From contig OX393555.1 in the NCBI GenBank assembly GCA_947650365.1, positions 17,368,512 to 17,432,511 on the forward strand: DNA of 64,000 bases. Direction: 5' to 3'. The notes under the pieces are model-generated. The model was not told the origin of the DNA. It ran no database searches and saw only the letters and a list, made by a program, of their open reading frames with translations. Below are positions 23,429-42,460 of the stretch, piece after piece. Numbering within the stretch: position 1 is the stretch's first letter; each line of letters begins with the position of its first letter. Both the position numbers and the translations under genes were made by a program. Origin of the DNA: Chamaelirium japonicum. Taxonomy: Eukaryota; Streptophyta; Magnoliopsida; Liliales; Melanthiaceae.

Positions 23429-24117
23429 TCGGGTGTCCTGCGTCTGTCTGTCGGCCAGCAGTCTCTCTTCTTCATGACTGCTGGGTAGGGCTGGCAATTT
23501 CGGACCCGACACGGCAGACCCGACACGAAGTTAGTGGGGTCAGGGCTAAGCGGTTCGGGTCATAAACAAGTCGACACGATATAACCGTTTAATAAACGGG
23601 TCAGGTCCGGGTTTAGGGTCTGGACATGGTAGACCCGGGAAGATCTGTTTAAAATTTAACGGGTCTTGTCGGGTCGGGTCGGGTCGGGTCTACCCGCAAT
23701 CCGATACTGTAATATATAGTATCAGTGGGTCTATCGGGTAATGTCGGGTTGAGTCGGATCGGGTCAACTGAATAAACCTGTGTGGTAAATGGGTCTAACG
23801 GTCTTATCAGATCTACCCGTTTATAAACAGGTCGGGTACGGGTTTAGAATCTAGACACGATTAGTTAAACGGGTCGGGTCCGGGTCTAGGGGTTTTGGAC
23901 ACGACCTGAAATTAGACACGACACGAACCCGACCTGACAAGACCCATTGCCACCCCTACTGCTGGGTCCAATGACATCCGCAGTCATCTACAGAGCTCCG
24001 AAGCGAGAGCAACACTTCATCGGCGTCGGGGGAGATGCCGGAATGTTGGAGGCGGACTTCGAAATGGCTCCCCTGAAATCAGAGAATCTCCTCACCAGTC
24101 TCTGCTGCTGAGATGCA
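23429..24117 (+). pseudogene. Third exonuclease-like fragment, split by hAT elements
   Basis: 23429-23485 reads GVLRLSVGQQSLFFMTA, and 23967-24120 continues with GGDAGMLEADFEMAPLKSENLL in shifting frames. This matches the segment at 20400-20640 of the palindrome arm. Two family H hAT elements interrupt and then end it. Single copy, same strand as the left arm. Confidence 0.6.
23486..23958 (-). mobile_element. hAT-type MITE family H, 8-bp TSD CTGCTGGG
   Basis: 473 bp. It begins TAGGGCTGGCAATTTC and ends ATTGCCACCCCTA, with CTGCTGGG on both sides (23478-23485, 23959-23966). The body is built of (A)CCCG/CGGGT words around a CGATACTGTAATATATAGTA centre. Confidence 0.9.
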
Positions 24118-24120
24118 AGT

Positions 24121-24570
24121 TAGGGGTGGCAATGGGTCAGGTCGGGTCGGGTTCGTGTCGGGTATAGTTTCAGGTCATGTCCAAAACCTCTAGACCCGAA
24201 CCCGACATGTTTAACTAATCGTGTCAAGATTCTAAACTCGTACCCGACCCGTTTATAAACGGGTAGACCCATTAGACCCATTTACCACACGGCTTTATTC
24301 AGTTGACCAGATCCGACTCGACCCGACCTAACCCAATAAACCCACTGATACTATATATTACAGTATCAGATTGCGAGTAGACAGGACCCGTCGAATTTTA
24401 AACGGGTCGTTCTCGGATCTACCGTGTCCAGACCCTAAACTCGGATCCGACCCGTTTATTAAACGGGTCTATCGTGTCGACCTGTTTACGACCCGAACAA
24501 GTTTAGCCCTGACCCGGACCCGCTAACTTCGTGTCAAGTCTGCCGTGTCGGGTCAGAAATTGCCAGCCCT
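24121..24570 (+). mobile_element. hAT-type MITE family H, TSD ATGCAAGT
   Basis: Begins TAGGGGTGGCAATGGGTC and ends AAATTGCCAGCCCT. ATGCAAGT flanks both sides (24113-24120, 24571-24578), so the terminal A was lost. It sits in the exonuclease fragment in the opposite orientation to the neighbouring copy. Confidence 0.88.
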
Positions 24571-24900
24571 ATGCAAGTGGAATTTTATGTGACCAAATTG
24601 AACCCAAGACCTCAACCATAACCCTAACCCAACCCAAGCTCGTACTTAGGGTTGGCAATGGGCCCAAATCCAGCCAAATGTCTGATTAAGCCCGGCCCAT
24701 TTGGAGCAGATTTAGGCCTATAGTTCAAAGATTAAATATAGGCTTGGGCTTATATCTTGGGCCTAAAGCAAAACTAGACGGGCCCAGGCTTGTATAGGTT
24801 TGGCCCGAATCCGACCCACAGTCATAATTGGTGTTGGGTGTACCCGACATGTCTAGAAAATCTTGGAGTTTCTTGTGACCATCGCTAGCTTACAACACAA

Positions 24901-24930
24901 TTACAAATATAATTATAATTATATTTGTAA
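24901..24930. repeat. Perfect 30-bp AT palindrome upstream of SAP18
   Basis: TTACAAATATAATTA and its exact inverse, about 150 bp before the presumed 5' leader of SAP18. It sits in sequence with GGGCCC-rich hAT-like words (24648-25080). Confidence 0.9.
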
Positions 24931-25084
24931 AATTAGAAAAAATATGTGTAATCCTAGACCCGAACTATCCATATGGGCTTAGATTTGGGCCTTCTCTTTA
25001 AAGCCCGATATAAAACGGACCTGGGCTTAGGCCGAAGAAAAGCAATTATTGGCCTAGGCCGATACCCAACCCGATCCGCGGCCT

Positions 25085-25220
25085 GCTATGTATATGCGCG
25101 GGGTTGCCTGCATTTTCTAGGGTTTTATCTCGCCGAGCTCCGGGCAAAGAGGCTGCCGGAGACCCCCCGACCTCCTCCTCGTTTCCGTGCGATTTACATC
25201 ATCAACCCGCCTCGTTGAAG
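25085..25220 (+). promoter_or_regulatory. SAP18: SAP18 presumed non-coding first exon
   Basis: A pyrimidine-rich stretch containing TTTTCTAGGGTTTT (a common plant leader motif) ends CGTTGAAG|GTACTCC, a good donor. An acceptor CTGGCAG at 25691 precedes the coding exon. The leader and its intron are inferred from splice signals; the transcription start is a guess. Confidence 0.55.
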
Positions 25221-25732
25221 GTACTCCTTCCCTCCATCCCCTTCTGTTACTGTTCTTGATTCCCTTTCGTTATGACATCACAGATTTCGATTTCAAGGGA
25301 AAAAATTTCTAACAAGAGACAGAGATTTTTTTTTGGGTTTGATGTTCAAAACCAAAAAAGATGAATTCTTTAGTCATACTTCATAACGGGTCAACATCAA
25401 AATGAGTTCTTTAGTCTTTATAGCTTGAATCAGTAACTATAGGCAGTGTTGATCGCCTAATTTACGATGTACATAATTTTCTGGTAATCCCAATAGATTG
25501 GGTTATCGTTTCGTTGGAACTTTTGATTTTTTGATTTTTTTTATGTCGGGCACTTTCATATCTTTAATTCAGCTATGCCCTCATTTTATCCCTTTCGATT
25601 GGGTAATCGTTTCATGTCTGTAAATGCTTATGGTTCCAATACTAGGATTCCATTCTAATTAGCATTTTTTGCCTTTTTCTCCAACTGGCAGCATTGCCAG
25701 CTCCTCCTGCTAGTTGGGATAGTGAAAGAGAG

Positions 25733-32532
<6,800 letters not shown>

Positions 32533-32886
32533 GAGGGAGTCGGTTGTGCTTGCGGTCGAAGGCTGGGGTGACGTGTCAGCGTGTTTTGCTTATGGTGCCT
32601 GTATAATACGCCGATCATGTTGAAGAATGGCAGTGAGAGATTATCTCTTCCCCATGTGCAGATGAAATTGTCGTCCTGATCTTGGTTGATTTCATCGCCA
32701 CAAAAAAAAAAAAAAACTTTGTTCTGCGACTTTGTTTCCCTTTAGACATGATGTAGTTCTAGACATGGCTAGGGTTTTAAGTATGATATGCTTTTGTTGT
32801 ATGATGTGTTAATGTCTGGGATTTTGATGGTGTCTTTTAAAATTCAAATGCTTCCGTTTCTTTGCAATCAATTGGAGCACTGCTAC

Positions 32887-33105
32887 TTGAACATACAAGG
32901 AGACATACTAGCTGACATGATGTCGACGTGGGAGCCATCGGCCAGCACTCGGAGTGCTGGTCGATGGCCGGCCCCCACATCTGTATTATGTCTGTGAGTA
33001 CGTTCAATAGCATTTTCCAATCTATTAAGGCGACTGGTTGGTAAGCAAACAGGCCGGTCCAGCCTGATCTCCAAACCCAAATTGTGGCTCTCATTTGTAT
33101 GTTCG
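32887..33105. mobile_element. Small inverted-repeat element with a 17-bp hairpin
   Basis: Ends TTGAACATACAAGGAGA and, inverted, TCGAACATACAAATGAGA. Inside, 32934-32950 and 32951-32968 form a stem GCCATCGGCCAGCACT / AGTGCTGGTCGATGGC with one mismatch and almost no loop. Just downstream of SAP18. Confidence 0.55.
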
Positions 33106-33203
33106 AATAATGGTACTTGGAATTTACGAGGGTATTTCAAAACGAAGAAAAAGGAAATTATAGGTTTTGATTCCCTTCATTTGCTAATTTTCTTGGTTGC
33201 ATA

Positions 33204-33691
33204 TAGGGCTGCAAATGAACCAAGCTGTTCGTGAGCGGCTCCGGCTCGATAAAAGCTCGTTTGAGTTAGTTCGGTTACTGGTCAAGCCATGCCCAAGCCT
33301 AGAGTTTACACTCGTTTAATAAACGAGCCAAGCTCAAGCAGACCAAAACTCGGCTCGTCTGGGCTCGCGAACATACTTGTTTAGGACTCATGAACAAACT
33401 CGATAGGCTCATAAAGGGCTCGTGAATAGGCTCATAAATGGCTTGAATAAGTCTTAACATATAACCTAGTCTGAAGTTTAGGTTCGTGAACAAGCTCGAT
33501 AAGGGACTGTTCAATCTCTAATTGAGCATAGCCTAGTCTGAAGCATAGGCTCGTGAACAAGCTCAAGCCGACCAAAGCTCGGCTTGGCTTGATTATTAAA
33601 CAAGCCGAGTCCAAGCCTGAAATATAGGCTCGTTTAATAAATGAAAAAGCTCAAACAGGCCAAAGCTCGGCTCGGCTCGTTTGCAGCCCTA
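33204..33691 (+). mobile_element. hAT-type MITE, TAGGGCTGCAAA termini
   Basis: 488 bp. It begins TAGGGCTGCAAATGAACC and ends CTCGTTTGCAGCCCTA, flanked by GTTGCATA / CTTGCATA (7 of 8 identical). The body is made of GGCTCG / CGAGCC words. Non-coding. Confidence 0.82.
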
Positions 33692-33788
33692 CTTGCATAG
33701 TTCAGGCATGTTGGATTTGGTTGCGGTGGTGGATTTGATCAGCTGCCTAAGGGACATCCCTCATCCCTAACTTAGAGATAAAAGAATT

Positions 33789-34015
33789 GGAGGGACAGAG
33801 GTTTTATAATTTACTGATTTTTGGTTAGGGTGTTCACCTTGTCATAGATAGGACTCTCACCAAAAATTAGCAAATTATAAAACCTCTAGGTCCCTCAAAT
33901 ATGCTCTTCAATTTAACGGTTAAAAATGAATGATCGATAATAAATAATACATTTGAGGGGCCTAGAGGTTTTATAATTTATCAATTTTTGGTGGGGATCC
34001 TATTTATGGCAAATA
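33789..34015. mobile_element. Foldback element, third relative of 29383-29645
   Basis: Three GAGGTTTTATAATTTA / AAATTATAAAACCTCTAG segments in alternating orientation around CAAATATGCTCTTCAATTTAAC, the same core order as at 29.4 kb. Confidence 0.65.
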
Positions 34016-34745
34016 CCGGACCACAGAGTTACTCTTGATTCCAATGCAACCACGGGACCACTATTGTCGGTCGTCGAACCACCAATAGACTATCGTCGTC
34101 GGTTGTCGACTTGTCGAACCACCGACGGACCATCTCCCCCATCACTAGGTCGCCATTGATCGCCATCGGACCCTTGCGGGATCACCATCGACTGCCAAAC
34201 CACTATCGTCAGCCCTTAGATCATCGTCTCCGACCATCGAACCGTTGTTGATCGATCAACGGACCACCGCAGGACAATCAGCTCCGATCACCAAACGACT
34301 ACTAATTTTTTAAACTTTTTTATTTTGATAGACTTTCCAATGCTTACCTCAAATTTTATTTCAAAACAAATGTAGTAAGGCCTTCAAATACATCACTTAT
34401 TACTGGTATGTGCATTACCTCCATCTAAAAAGAGCCTTACATAGTCAGCCATAACCATAATCTTTGAGTGAGGATTTATGATGCTTTTGGATTTGAAACT
34501 TTCAAAAGGACTTTTAGAGTTTAGAAAAAAAAATTTAAAATTTGTAAAGACAACCTACCATGCAGGAAACAAAAAAGATTAAAATTTTGGATTATGTAAT
34601 GGTCCGATGGCGATCAACGGCAGCCCAGTGATGGGGGAGATGGTCCGACAACTAATGTCGATGGTCTGATGGTGGTCCGACGACCGACAATAGTGGTCCA
34701 CGGGTTGCATTGTAATCAGGAGCAACTGTTCAAACCGGTATTTAC
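34016..34745. mobile_element. Foldback element with about 150-bp GC-rich arms
   Basis: Left AATACCGGACCACAGAG...CAATGCAACC...GACCACTATTGTCGGTCGTC is matched by inverted right GACGACCGACAATAGTGGTC...GGTTGCATTGTAATC...CCGGTATT. The centre is AT-rich with no protein. Confidence 0.75.
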
Positions 34746-36399
34746 CTTATCACTTATTTTGTGGTATTGGAATTCTTGAGTTATGAGGTATCAGTGATAC
34801 TTGAGGTAAGTTGAATACCTTACCTCAAATCGACTTAGTTCAAACCAAACAAAGTGGCGGTTAATCTCATTATTTTTCTCCCGACGGTCGCATGATCGAA
34901 TCCTAGGCTTGTCTTAAGCCGTGTGGCTTAAAATAAAGTGGTGCACCTATGGATAGAAAGAAGACTCGGTCTTTGGCGAGGAAACAAGTATTTTGCGCTT
35001 TTGTAGTTGGCATATATCCAACCATGGTCTCTCTTGTGCCATGACACTTACAGGCATTGCTCTAACTTGCACATGTATGTACTATTAAAAAAGAAAGGGG
35101 GCTTAGTGATAGGTCCCTGATAAAAGTACCGACTTGCAATAAATCCCTCTACAAGTCCTGTGTTGCATTAGCCCCCCCGATCCAAAGAGAAAAAATAAGG
35201 ACAACAATACACAGACGAAGTTCATCAAATTTACATTTCCTGTTGTCAACTAAACCTGAATGTTTTCTTACATAAAAAATAATTTGGAACACTCCAGACC
35301 ATAGATTTACAATCACAAACAATTTTATTTTTTTTCTATATATTTTCATTAAAAAAAATGTCAACCAAACAAATATTTACTCGTTTTTACCAAATTGTTA
35401 CTCTTTAAGTGTGAGATAGAATCAACTTGGTTTCGCATGATCAAATAAAATTTTGTCGTAAAAAAATCATATTTTGATAAGATGCGCATAAATACTATTT
35501 AACAAATAGTTACTCTTTTTTTTCCCTGAATTGTTACTCTTTTATATGTGAGATATAATTGACTTTATTTGACATAGTTAAATACATTTTTTTGTAAAAA
35601 AAAAAAACATATTGAGACTAGATGTATATAAATATTATTTGTAATAAGCTACAATAAATCTACAATTAATGTATGTCACCATATCAGATTGTTACTCTTT
35701 CCTATCTGATTTTTACTCTTATATGTAGGAGTAAAATTAGCATTTAAAAAATTTTGTTAGTACCTGCACACTGTAGAAGGATCTCGCGCTAACCAAAGTC
35801 CATCGACTTGGACTTTAACTACAAAATTTACCCTTCCTTAACGTTAAACGAGAAACTTTTTAAGAACCTGACTCCAATTACCCTAAAAAAAATATTCTTA
35901 TCCATAACTCAGCAAATCTTAGTTAAGCAATTCATAGTATAATCCTGGAACCCAATCTAACCCTAATGCTTCATCATCACCACTATTCCACCTAATTAAA
36001 TTAGCAAGCTGCACTGGTTGACCAATACATCTTTTGATGTGGCGCTGCTAAATGGTGGGTTATGATATCTCAAATAATAAAGAACAATTAAATGCTTATA
36101 AACAAACCTCTATGTAAAATTTTGTCTTTCTTGACTCTTTTTTTTTTTTGACTTTTAGTAATGATCCCTAGTTTTATAAAGAAACAATTTCTTTTATATA
36201 TGGTTTAGGTTGGTTGAGGGAACAATAATTTTGATACCTACTAACAGATCTCTATGATGACTATAATATATGTGGTAATAGCATTTATTGTAATTTATGA
36301 TCTTGATATCCATTAAATGGATATGTAATAATCTTTCTAAATTACAAATTAAAAGAAAAGATCTATATAAAACAACTAGAGGGATTTATAATTCCTTAT
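34746..36399. other. Intergenic AT-rich DNA
   Basis: No gene. Between 35394 and 35730 TTGTTACTCTTT occurs several times, each followed by a TGTGAGATA-type phrase. This links it loosely to the repeats at 10.7 and 39.6 kb. Confidence 0.4.
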
Positions 36400-37110
36400 C
36401 GGAAGGTCAAAGTATGAAAACTTTAAAGTCCTTGTATTATCTAAAACAAGCTCCAAAATAATGCCAAGAAAAGTTTGATAACAATGTTATTTCTAATAGT
36501 TTGTTATTAATAATTCATATAATATGTATACTTCAAAATCATTAAAAATGATTATGTAATTTTATCATATATGTTGATGATATTCTAGTACTAGGAAATA
36601 ACTATATAATCATAGATGCCAAAAATTTCTTAAATCAAATGACACGAAACACTTATATATGACTGACTCTATCTTAGGTATAAGGCAAATAAAATATTTA
36701 TAAACTCAGATTGTGGAATAATTCTATACCAATCTTATTATATTGAAATGATGTTGATAAAGTTTACTATGTTTGAGCATAAACAGGTAGATATATCTTA
36801 CGATCTAAATATAAAATTAAGAAAAAGTCAAGTTGATTGTATCCTCCAATCAAAGTATTTCTAAATCATTGGTATTACTATGTATTTGATGCATTGTACA
36901 AGACTGGACAAATCACATACTATAATGAGATTGGGAATATATACATGCATACCTGATCAATCATGTTGGAATATACTGAAAAACTAATAAAACATGAATT
37001 ATTGAAAGAATACAATGATGCAAGTTGAATCTTAGTTTTAGATAAAATCAAATTCACGAGTGAATATATTTTTACTATTGGAGGGGAGTTTTTGCCATCG
37101 AATATGAACT
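36400..37110 (+). mobile_element. Strongly decayed Ty1/copia RT and RNase H
   Basis: With many stops, the + strand still reads KSLYYLKQAPK, then FIIYVDDILVLGNN (the YVDD catalytic box of RT), and later EYNDAS...FTSEYIFTIGGE, equivalent to the YSDADW...STSGYVFTLGGG stretch of copia RNase H. AT content is very high and no LTR could be placed. Confidence 0.7.
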
Positions 37111-37888
37111 TCTCTTGAAATGATTAAAAATAAAACATAATGGCTTTAGGGTTTTTAATTTGATATGTGCATTATAGAGAAACCCATTTTCGATATTTAT
37201 ATACGATCTAATAATAAATCTACAATAACAGTATAGGTTGAAAAAATATTGTACGAAAACTTCCACGTGCATATTTATTTGATGCAAGATCACAAAAAGA
37301 CTAAATTCAATAGGGGCTACTTTTTTTATTGCATTAATCAAATTCGAGTCTAGTAGAGCCCTTGATTAAGGAAATTTTCAAGATAATAATTTAGGAGTTA
37401 TCAAGGGAATATGACTTTTCCCTACATCAAAGTCATCATCAATAATAACCTAACATATCTAACTAAGATTCCAAGGGGTAGATTCAATGGCTAAGAACAA
37501 GATGATTCAGTGACAAATAAGAATAATAATTTTATAGAACTATTTTTCTTAATCTCATGCATATAATGTTATTCCTCAACTATAACATAAGGAGAAAGAA
37601 CAATTTTTTTCCAAATGAGTTAGAGGTCTAAAAATGATGATTGAGTTGTGTAGTACATATGAAGACTAAAGTATATATGGGTGACAATGAGGGTGCAATA
37701 AATAAAACTTGGATAATTTTCAAGAATAATCCTAAAATAAGATATTGTAGAAAGCCATAATGCACGAACTAATCAGAATTCAACCTATTACTATTATTTT
37801 GAGTTTGAGTTTTAAGCTTGATCTCTATATAAGGCTTCAAGTTTAAGTCATAGTTCACTTAGAACTTGTAAATGCAATGACTTTTAAT

Positions 37889-38345
37889 TAGGGGTGGCAA
37901 TGGGTCGTGTCGGGTTGGGTTTGTGTCGTGTCTAGTTTCGGGTCGTGTCCAAAACCCCTAGACCCGGACCCGACCCGTTTAACTAATCGTGTCTAGATCA
38001 TAAACCCATACCCAACCCGTTTTTAAACGAGTAGACCCGATAAGACCCGTTTACCACATGGGTTTATTCAGTTGACCCGATCCAACCCAATCCGACTCGG
38101 CCCGACCAAACTCGATAGACCCGTTGATACTATATATTATAGTATCGGATTGCGGGTAGACCAGACCAACATGACCCGTTGAATTTTAAACGGGTCTTCC
38201 CGGGTCTACAGTGTCCAGACCCTAAACCCGGACCCGACCCGTTTATTAAACGAGTCTATCATGTCGACCCGTTTACGACCCAAACCCGTTTAGCCCTGAC
38301 CCAGACCCTCTAACTTCGTGTCGGGTTCGAAATTGCCAGCCTTAC
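37889..38345 (+). mobile_element. hAT-type MITE family H, 8-bp TSD CTTTTAAT
   Basis: 457 bp with TAGGGGTGGCAATGGG... and ...AAATTGCCAGCCTTA ends. Perfect CTTTTAAT at 37881-37888 and 38346-38353. Confidence 0.92.
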
Positions 38346-39589
38346 TTTTAATAATAGTGTAAGTGCAATGACTTTTAATAGTAGAAGAATACTCAAGTAT
38401 GGAAGATACCTTTATTTGAAAACACGATAAAATTTAATATAATATTTTCTTTCTTTTTCCTACACTTAAAATTTTGTAGGGATTGTCAGAGATTTGAAGT
38501 ATTTTAATTAAAAATTTCACACTTAAGAGGCAAACCAAAATTTGGAATTTCCTTGATTGGGATGAAGGACTCTATATCATTCTCATTCTTTGGTCCCACA
38601 TTGCCAAGAAAATGTGCAAATATCTCCTTGTATATGGCATTTCAACCCTTGGGGTGGGTCCTAAGGTGCACCACATTTTATGCCCATTGGGCACAATCAT
38701 ACCGCCCCATCCATGCGTGTGCGTGTCGTGTTAAGCCGAGCTAGAGGTACGGTGCGGTGTGGTGGGGTGTGATGCAAGCATGGTCTAGTTTGTGTCTCAA
38801 AATATTTGTTTGTTTGTTTTGTTTTTAAAGTCGACGGGTGTCCTGAAACCTTTTGGGCAATGCTCACTTCAGGCTCGGACTAATCCCTCCAGAAGTGAAG
38901 CCCAACCCACTCGGATTCCCACCGAGTCGAACACACAATCTCCTCACAAGCATCACTTGCTTGCCAACTCTCCTATCACCTGGTGGGTGTTAAATTTTGA
39001 TTTTTGATTCAAAGGCAACTGGACTGAATGGTGCTTTGCATTTTAGGATGTTCTGGCACTACCTAGGAAGGAATGAATGGGTGTGTCGACTTAGTACACA
39101 CGAGCCAAATTTGTCATATTTTCTTGCCCGAGTACTAAGAACAAACAGAGAATATCTGATTTATATTCTATATCTTTGCAACTTTCATATGTTTCTTTTC
39201 TTCCAATCTTTGTAAAACTAAGCATTGAACAAGAGGTCAAGTTGGAGGCTGACTAACCATTGTACACCGAGAGCAGTCGAGTGATTTATTGTATTTTTGA
39301 TGCAAATAACTAGCTAGGACATTTGTGCACTGAGAGCAGAATACATTGCTTCGAACTCAACGTCTTGAAAGTTGAAACACCTTATACCTATGTTAATCAA
39401 TTTAAATTTTATAGATCCAGAAGAAAAAAAGTCAATAAATGATACAAAGTTCTTATCCCAATTTTTGAGAATTATTTACTATAACACCCACACAACCCAT
39501 TGTATATTTATTATAGAAAAGCAATAACATACCTAAATTAGTTCTCTTCATACTGGACAAATTGGTCTACAGTCCTTCATACAAATCAT
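38346..39589. other. Intergenic DNA, nothing recognised
   Basis: Short frames at 38553-39215 show no domain and no splice support. Confidence 0.5.
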
Positions 39590-40220
39590 ATTTAAGGATA
39601 AGGACAAGTAAAAAGATGTATTGGAGTTAGGTTCTGCCATATGAAAAATGTCAATTTTACTCCTACATGCAAGTGTATAGGGAAATCACATAAAGAGTAG
39701 CGATTCGGTAATAAAGCGTAATATTTCTTTGAAATCATATTTCACTGTAGCTACTACAATGATGCTATTATAGATTGCTACAGTTATTTCACTATAGCAA
39801 AGAGTAACAATCTGCTATAGTACTTTGAGATTAAAACTCTTTGTTATAGTACTTTGTAGATTGTTACTTTTTGCTATAATGAAATGATTGTAGTAGTTAC
39901 TATATATGCTACACTGAAATCAATGTAGCAGAGAGTAACAATATGCAAAGAGCTGTAGCAAAAGAGTAACAATTGCTATAGTGCAGATTGTTACTCTTCG
40001 CTACAGTGAAGAGTAACATTTGCAAATTGTTACTCTTCGCCACAGTGAAGAGTAACATTTGTGCTTTTAGTATTAGGGACAATTTTGTTATTTAAAGGAG
40101 AAAAAAAGTCAACAGTGTGACTTGCTGTAAATGCATCTTTTCGGGAGGGGCCTGGTGCCGAACTATCTCTTTGTTTGTTATTTTCACCAATAAGTTATGT
40201 TGTCACTTGTCAGAGACCTA
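39590..40220 (+). repeat. Dispersed repeat with inverted AGAGTAACAAT motifs
   Basis: At least six copies of AGAGTAACA(A/T)T or its inverse, interleaved with CTACAGTGAA. It ends with CAGAGACCTAACACTAAG. Same family as 10660-11290. Confidence 0.6.
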
Positions 40221-40289
40221 ACACTAAGTTCCCCTAACTTTTATTTGGTTTTTGTTGCTTAGGCCAGTAAATCTATCTATAAATCTATA

Positions 40290-42460
40290 TCTAGTAGTAT
40301 AATACTAAAATCCTTCTCCTGTGTGTGAACATGGCTCTCTCTCATAAATCCTATTAAAAACCTACATCTATTCAATGGCGATTAATGGTCATTTCATGTT
40401 AATTAAGAAAATCATTATTCTCCATTGCTATGGAAAGTCTGACCTTGGCTCTGGAGGAAGGATTGAGACACAAGGGCAATGCTCCTTGTGTCTCTCACCT
40501 TTTGTTTGATGATAATCTTATGGTGTTTTTTGTGGCTACAGGGAAGTCCTTGAAAGGGGTTGCTAGTATCTTGGAGGAATTTGGCAGAGATACATGTTTG
40601 TGTGTCAGCAAAGATAAGAGCACATTATATATGTTACTAAATTTGTTTCTATTGGTCAGGAGTTGGCTAATGAGCTGGGTGTCTCCTTAGGAAGTTTGCT
40701 TGTGAGATATTTAGGTTTGCCTTTATTCCCAAAAAGGAAGAAAACTTCCCGTTTTAAGCCTCTGATTAATAGGTTTAAAGTGATGCTAGCATGTGGGATT
40801 CAAAAAGTTTATACTTTAGGGGAAGGTTAACCTTGGTCAAGTCAGTTCTAGCTTCTTATGTTTACTATTGGGCTGCAGTATTCACGATTCTATAGTGTAC
40901 AAATCTCTCTTGAGAGAGTTATGAGAAAATTTCTGTGGGAAAATTCGTCTATGCATGTTAGATGGTAAGATGTTTGTAAACCCATCGGAGAAGGAGGTTT
41001 GGGCATTAAGAGTATTGCTGATATTGGGAAAGCAAGTTATCTTAAGATTAGGTGGATATTTTTGGTCCATGAGAAGGACCTAAGGGCAACCTGGATGAAA
41101 ACTGGGTACCTTGGCACTCAATCATTTTGGAAAGCCTCCCCTACCCATTCTGCTTCTGAGGTGTGGAAATGTATCCTTAAAATAAGGGAAGAGCTTGCGT
41201 CAAACTTGAAATTTCAAATAAGGGAGAAGTCCTTTGCAAATTGTTGGTATTAACTCCTTACCTGATCTCCATTTGGGATGGCCTAAAATTGGCTCCTGGA
41301 TAGCGGAAGGTGCTTGGAGGATTCCACTCCCTATTAACTTGAAGCTATCTAATCTGTATGACAGAGATTCATATTGACCCTCCTCCTTCTATAGATGCTA
41401 TAAGCTGGATCAGAACTAAAAATGGGATCTTCTCTTCGAAATCTACTTGGGAAGTTGTTAGAAGTGTTGGTGAGCAGAAAGTATGGGCATTAGTTGTTTG
41501 GAACACTCTCTTCCCTCCCAACCACAGCTTCTGCACATGGAGAGCAATCAGAAATAGGCTACACATCTTACAATGAGTTCAAAAGCATGGTACCACTGTT
41601 GCAAACATGTGTTCCCTTTGCTCTCAGGAAGAGGAATCAGTGAAGCACTTGTTCTTTAAATGAAGTTTCTCTTTGAAAATCTGGGAGGACTGATGTATTA
41701 AAATGGGGTGGACTATTGAAGATACATGAAATACATTGAAGAAAGTGTTCAAATTTATTTTGCTTATCCCTGACAAGCCTATGAGACTGTTGAGTAAGGC
41801 TCTGCTGACTTCTGTCGTCTTCTACATCTGGATTGAGAGGAATTGTAGAATGCTAGATTGCCTAGCAATTTTAGTTAAGGATGTCTTCTCCAGTATTGCT
41901 GCCAAATTTGTGGAAATTATCTAAACTAGTAAGGGTAGTAAGGTGGTGCCTGTTTCTGACCAGTTAGTGAGCCTTTGAATTGGTAGTGCTCCCCTCCCAA
42001 CCATGATGGATCCCACAACTAAACCTCCAGATTAAGTTGGAGTCCTTTGTGCAGTTTCTTCTAACTTGCATTTGGATTTGTAGGTGTTGGAGCTGTTGGT
42101 TTACTATAGTCTTTTTTGCAGTGGAGGTTAGAGCTTCTGTAGGTTTATTTCAGCAGTGTTGATCTCTATTGTCCTAGTTTGAATTGGGTTTTTTATCTTG
42201 AGTTGAGCCTTTGAGTTGTGTCAGGACTTAGAACATGTGGAAGCATCCTTGTTGGTATGATTTCCCTTTGGTCTCTTCTCCCCAGTTTTTTATTTTGTTT
42301 TTTTTTTCTTTTGTCAATGAAATACTTACTTTCCAAAAAAAAAAGTGAATCACACCCCGATGAGTGAATCACACACTCTACATTGCACATGCACTTCTTT
42401 GGATGACTGTGATGTCGTCTGTGCCAAGTGGGGTGCATCATTGCCTGGGTTTCTTACTAG
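40290..42460 (+). mobile_element. Helitron family A, copy 2, interrupted by a LINE
   Basis: Starts A|TCTAGTAGTATAATACTAAA at 40290 and ends TTTCTTACTAG|T at 42460. Helitron sequence occupies 40290-40420 and 42345-42460 (GTGAATCACACCCCGATGAG...GTGATGTCGT). The middle is the LINE at 40421-42344. Confidence 0.85.
40421..42344 (+). mobile_element. 5'-truncated, multiply broken LINE
   Basis: Successive broken frames in ORF2 order: VSHLLFDDNLMVFFVATGKS (the region of the RT catalytic F-A-D-D box, here F-D-D-N), VRYLGLPLFPKRKKTSRF, KPIGEGGLGIKSIADIGKAS, and a zf-RVT zinc knuckle CSLCSQEEESVKHLFF. Frameshifts and stops separate all of them. The 3' end is AATACTTACTTTCC-poly(A). A different subfamily from the LINE at 681-1990. 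Confidence 0.88.

Noticed and set aside
39590-40220. Repeated short motifs suggesting a CRISPR-like array
   Set aside because: Motifs alternate in orientation with irregular spacing, in a plant nuclear context.
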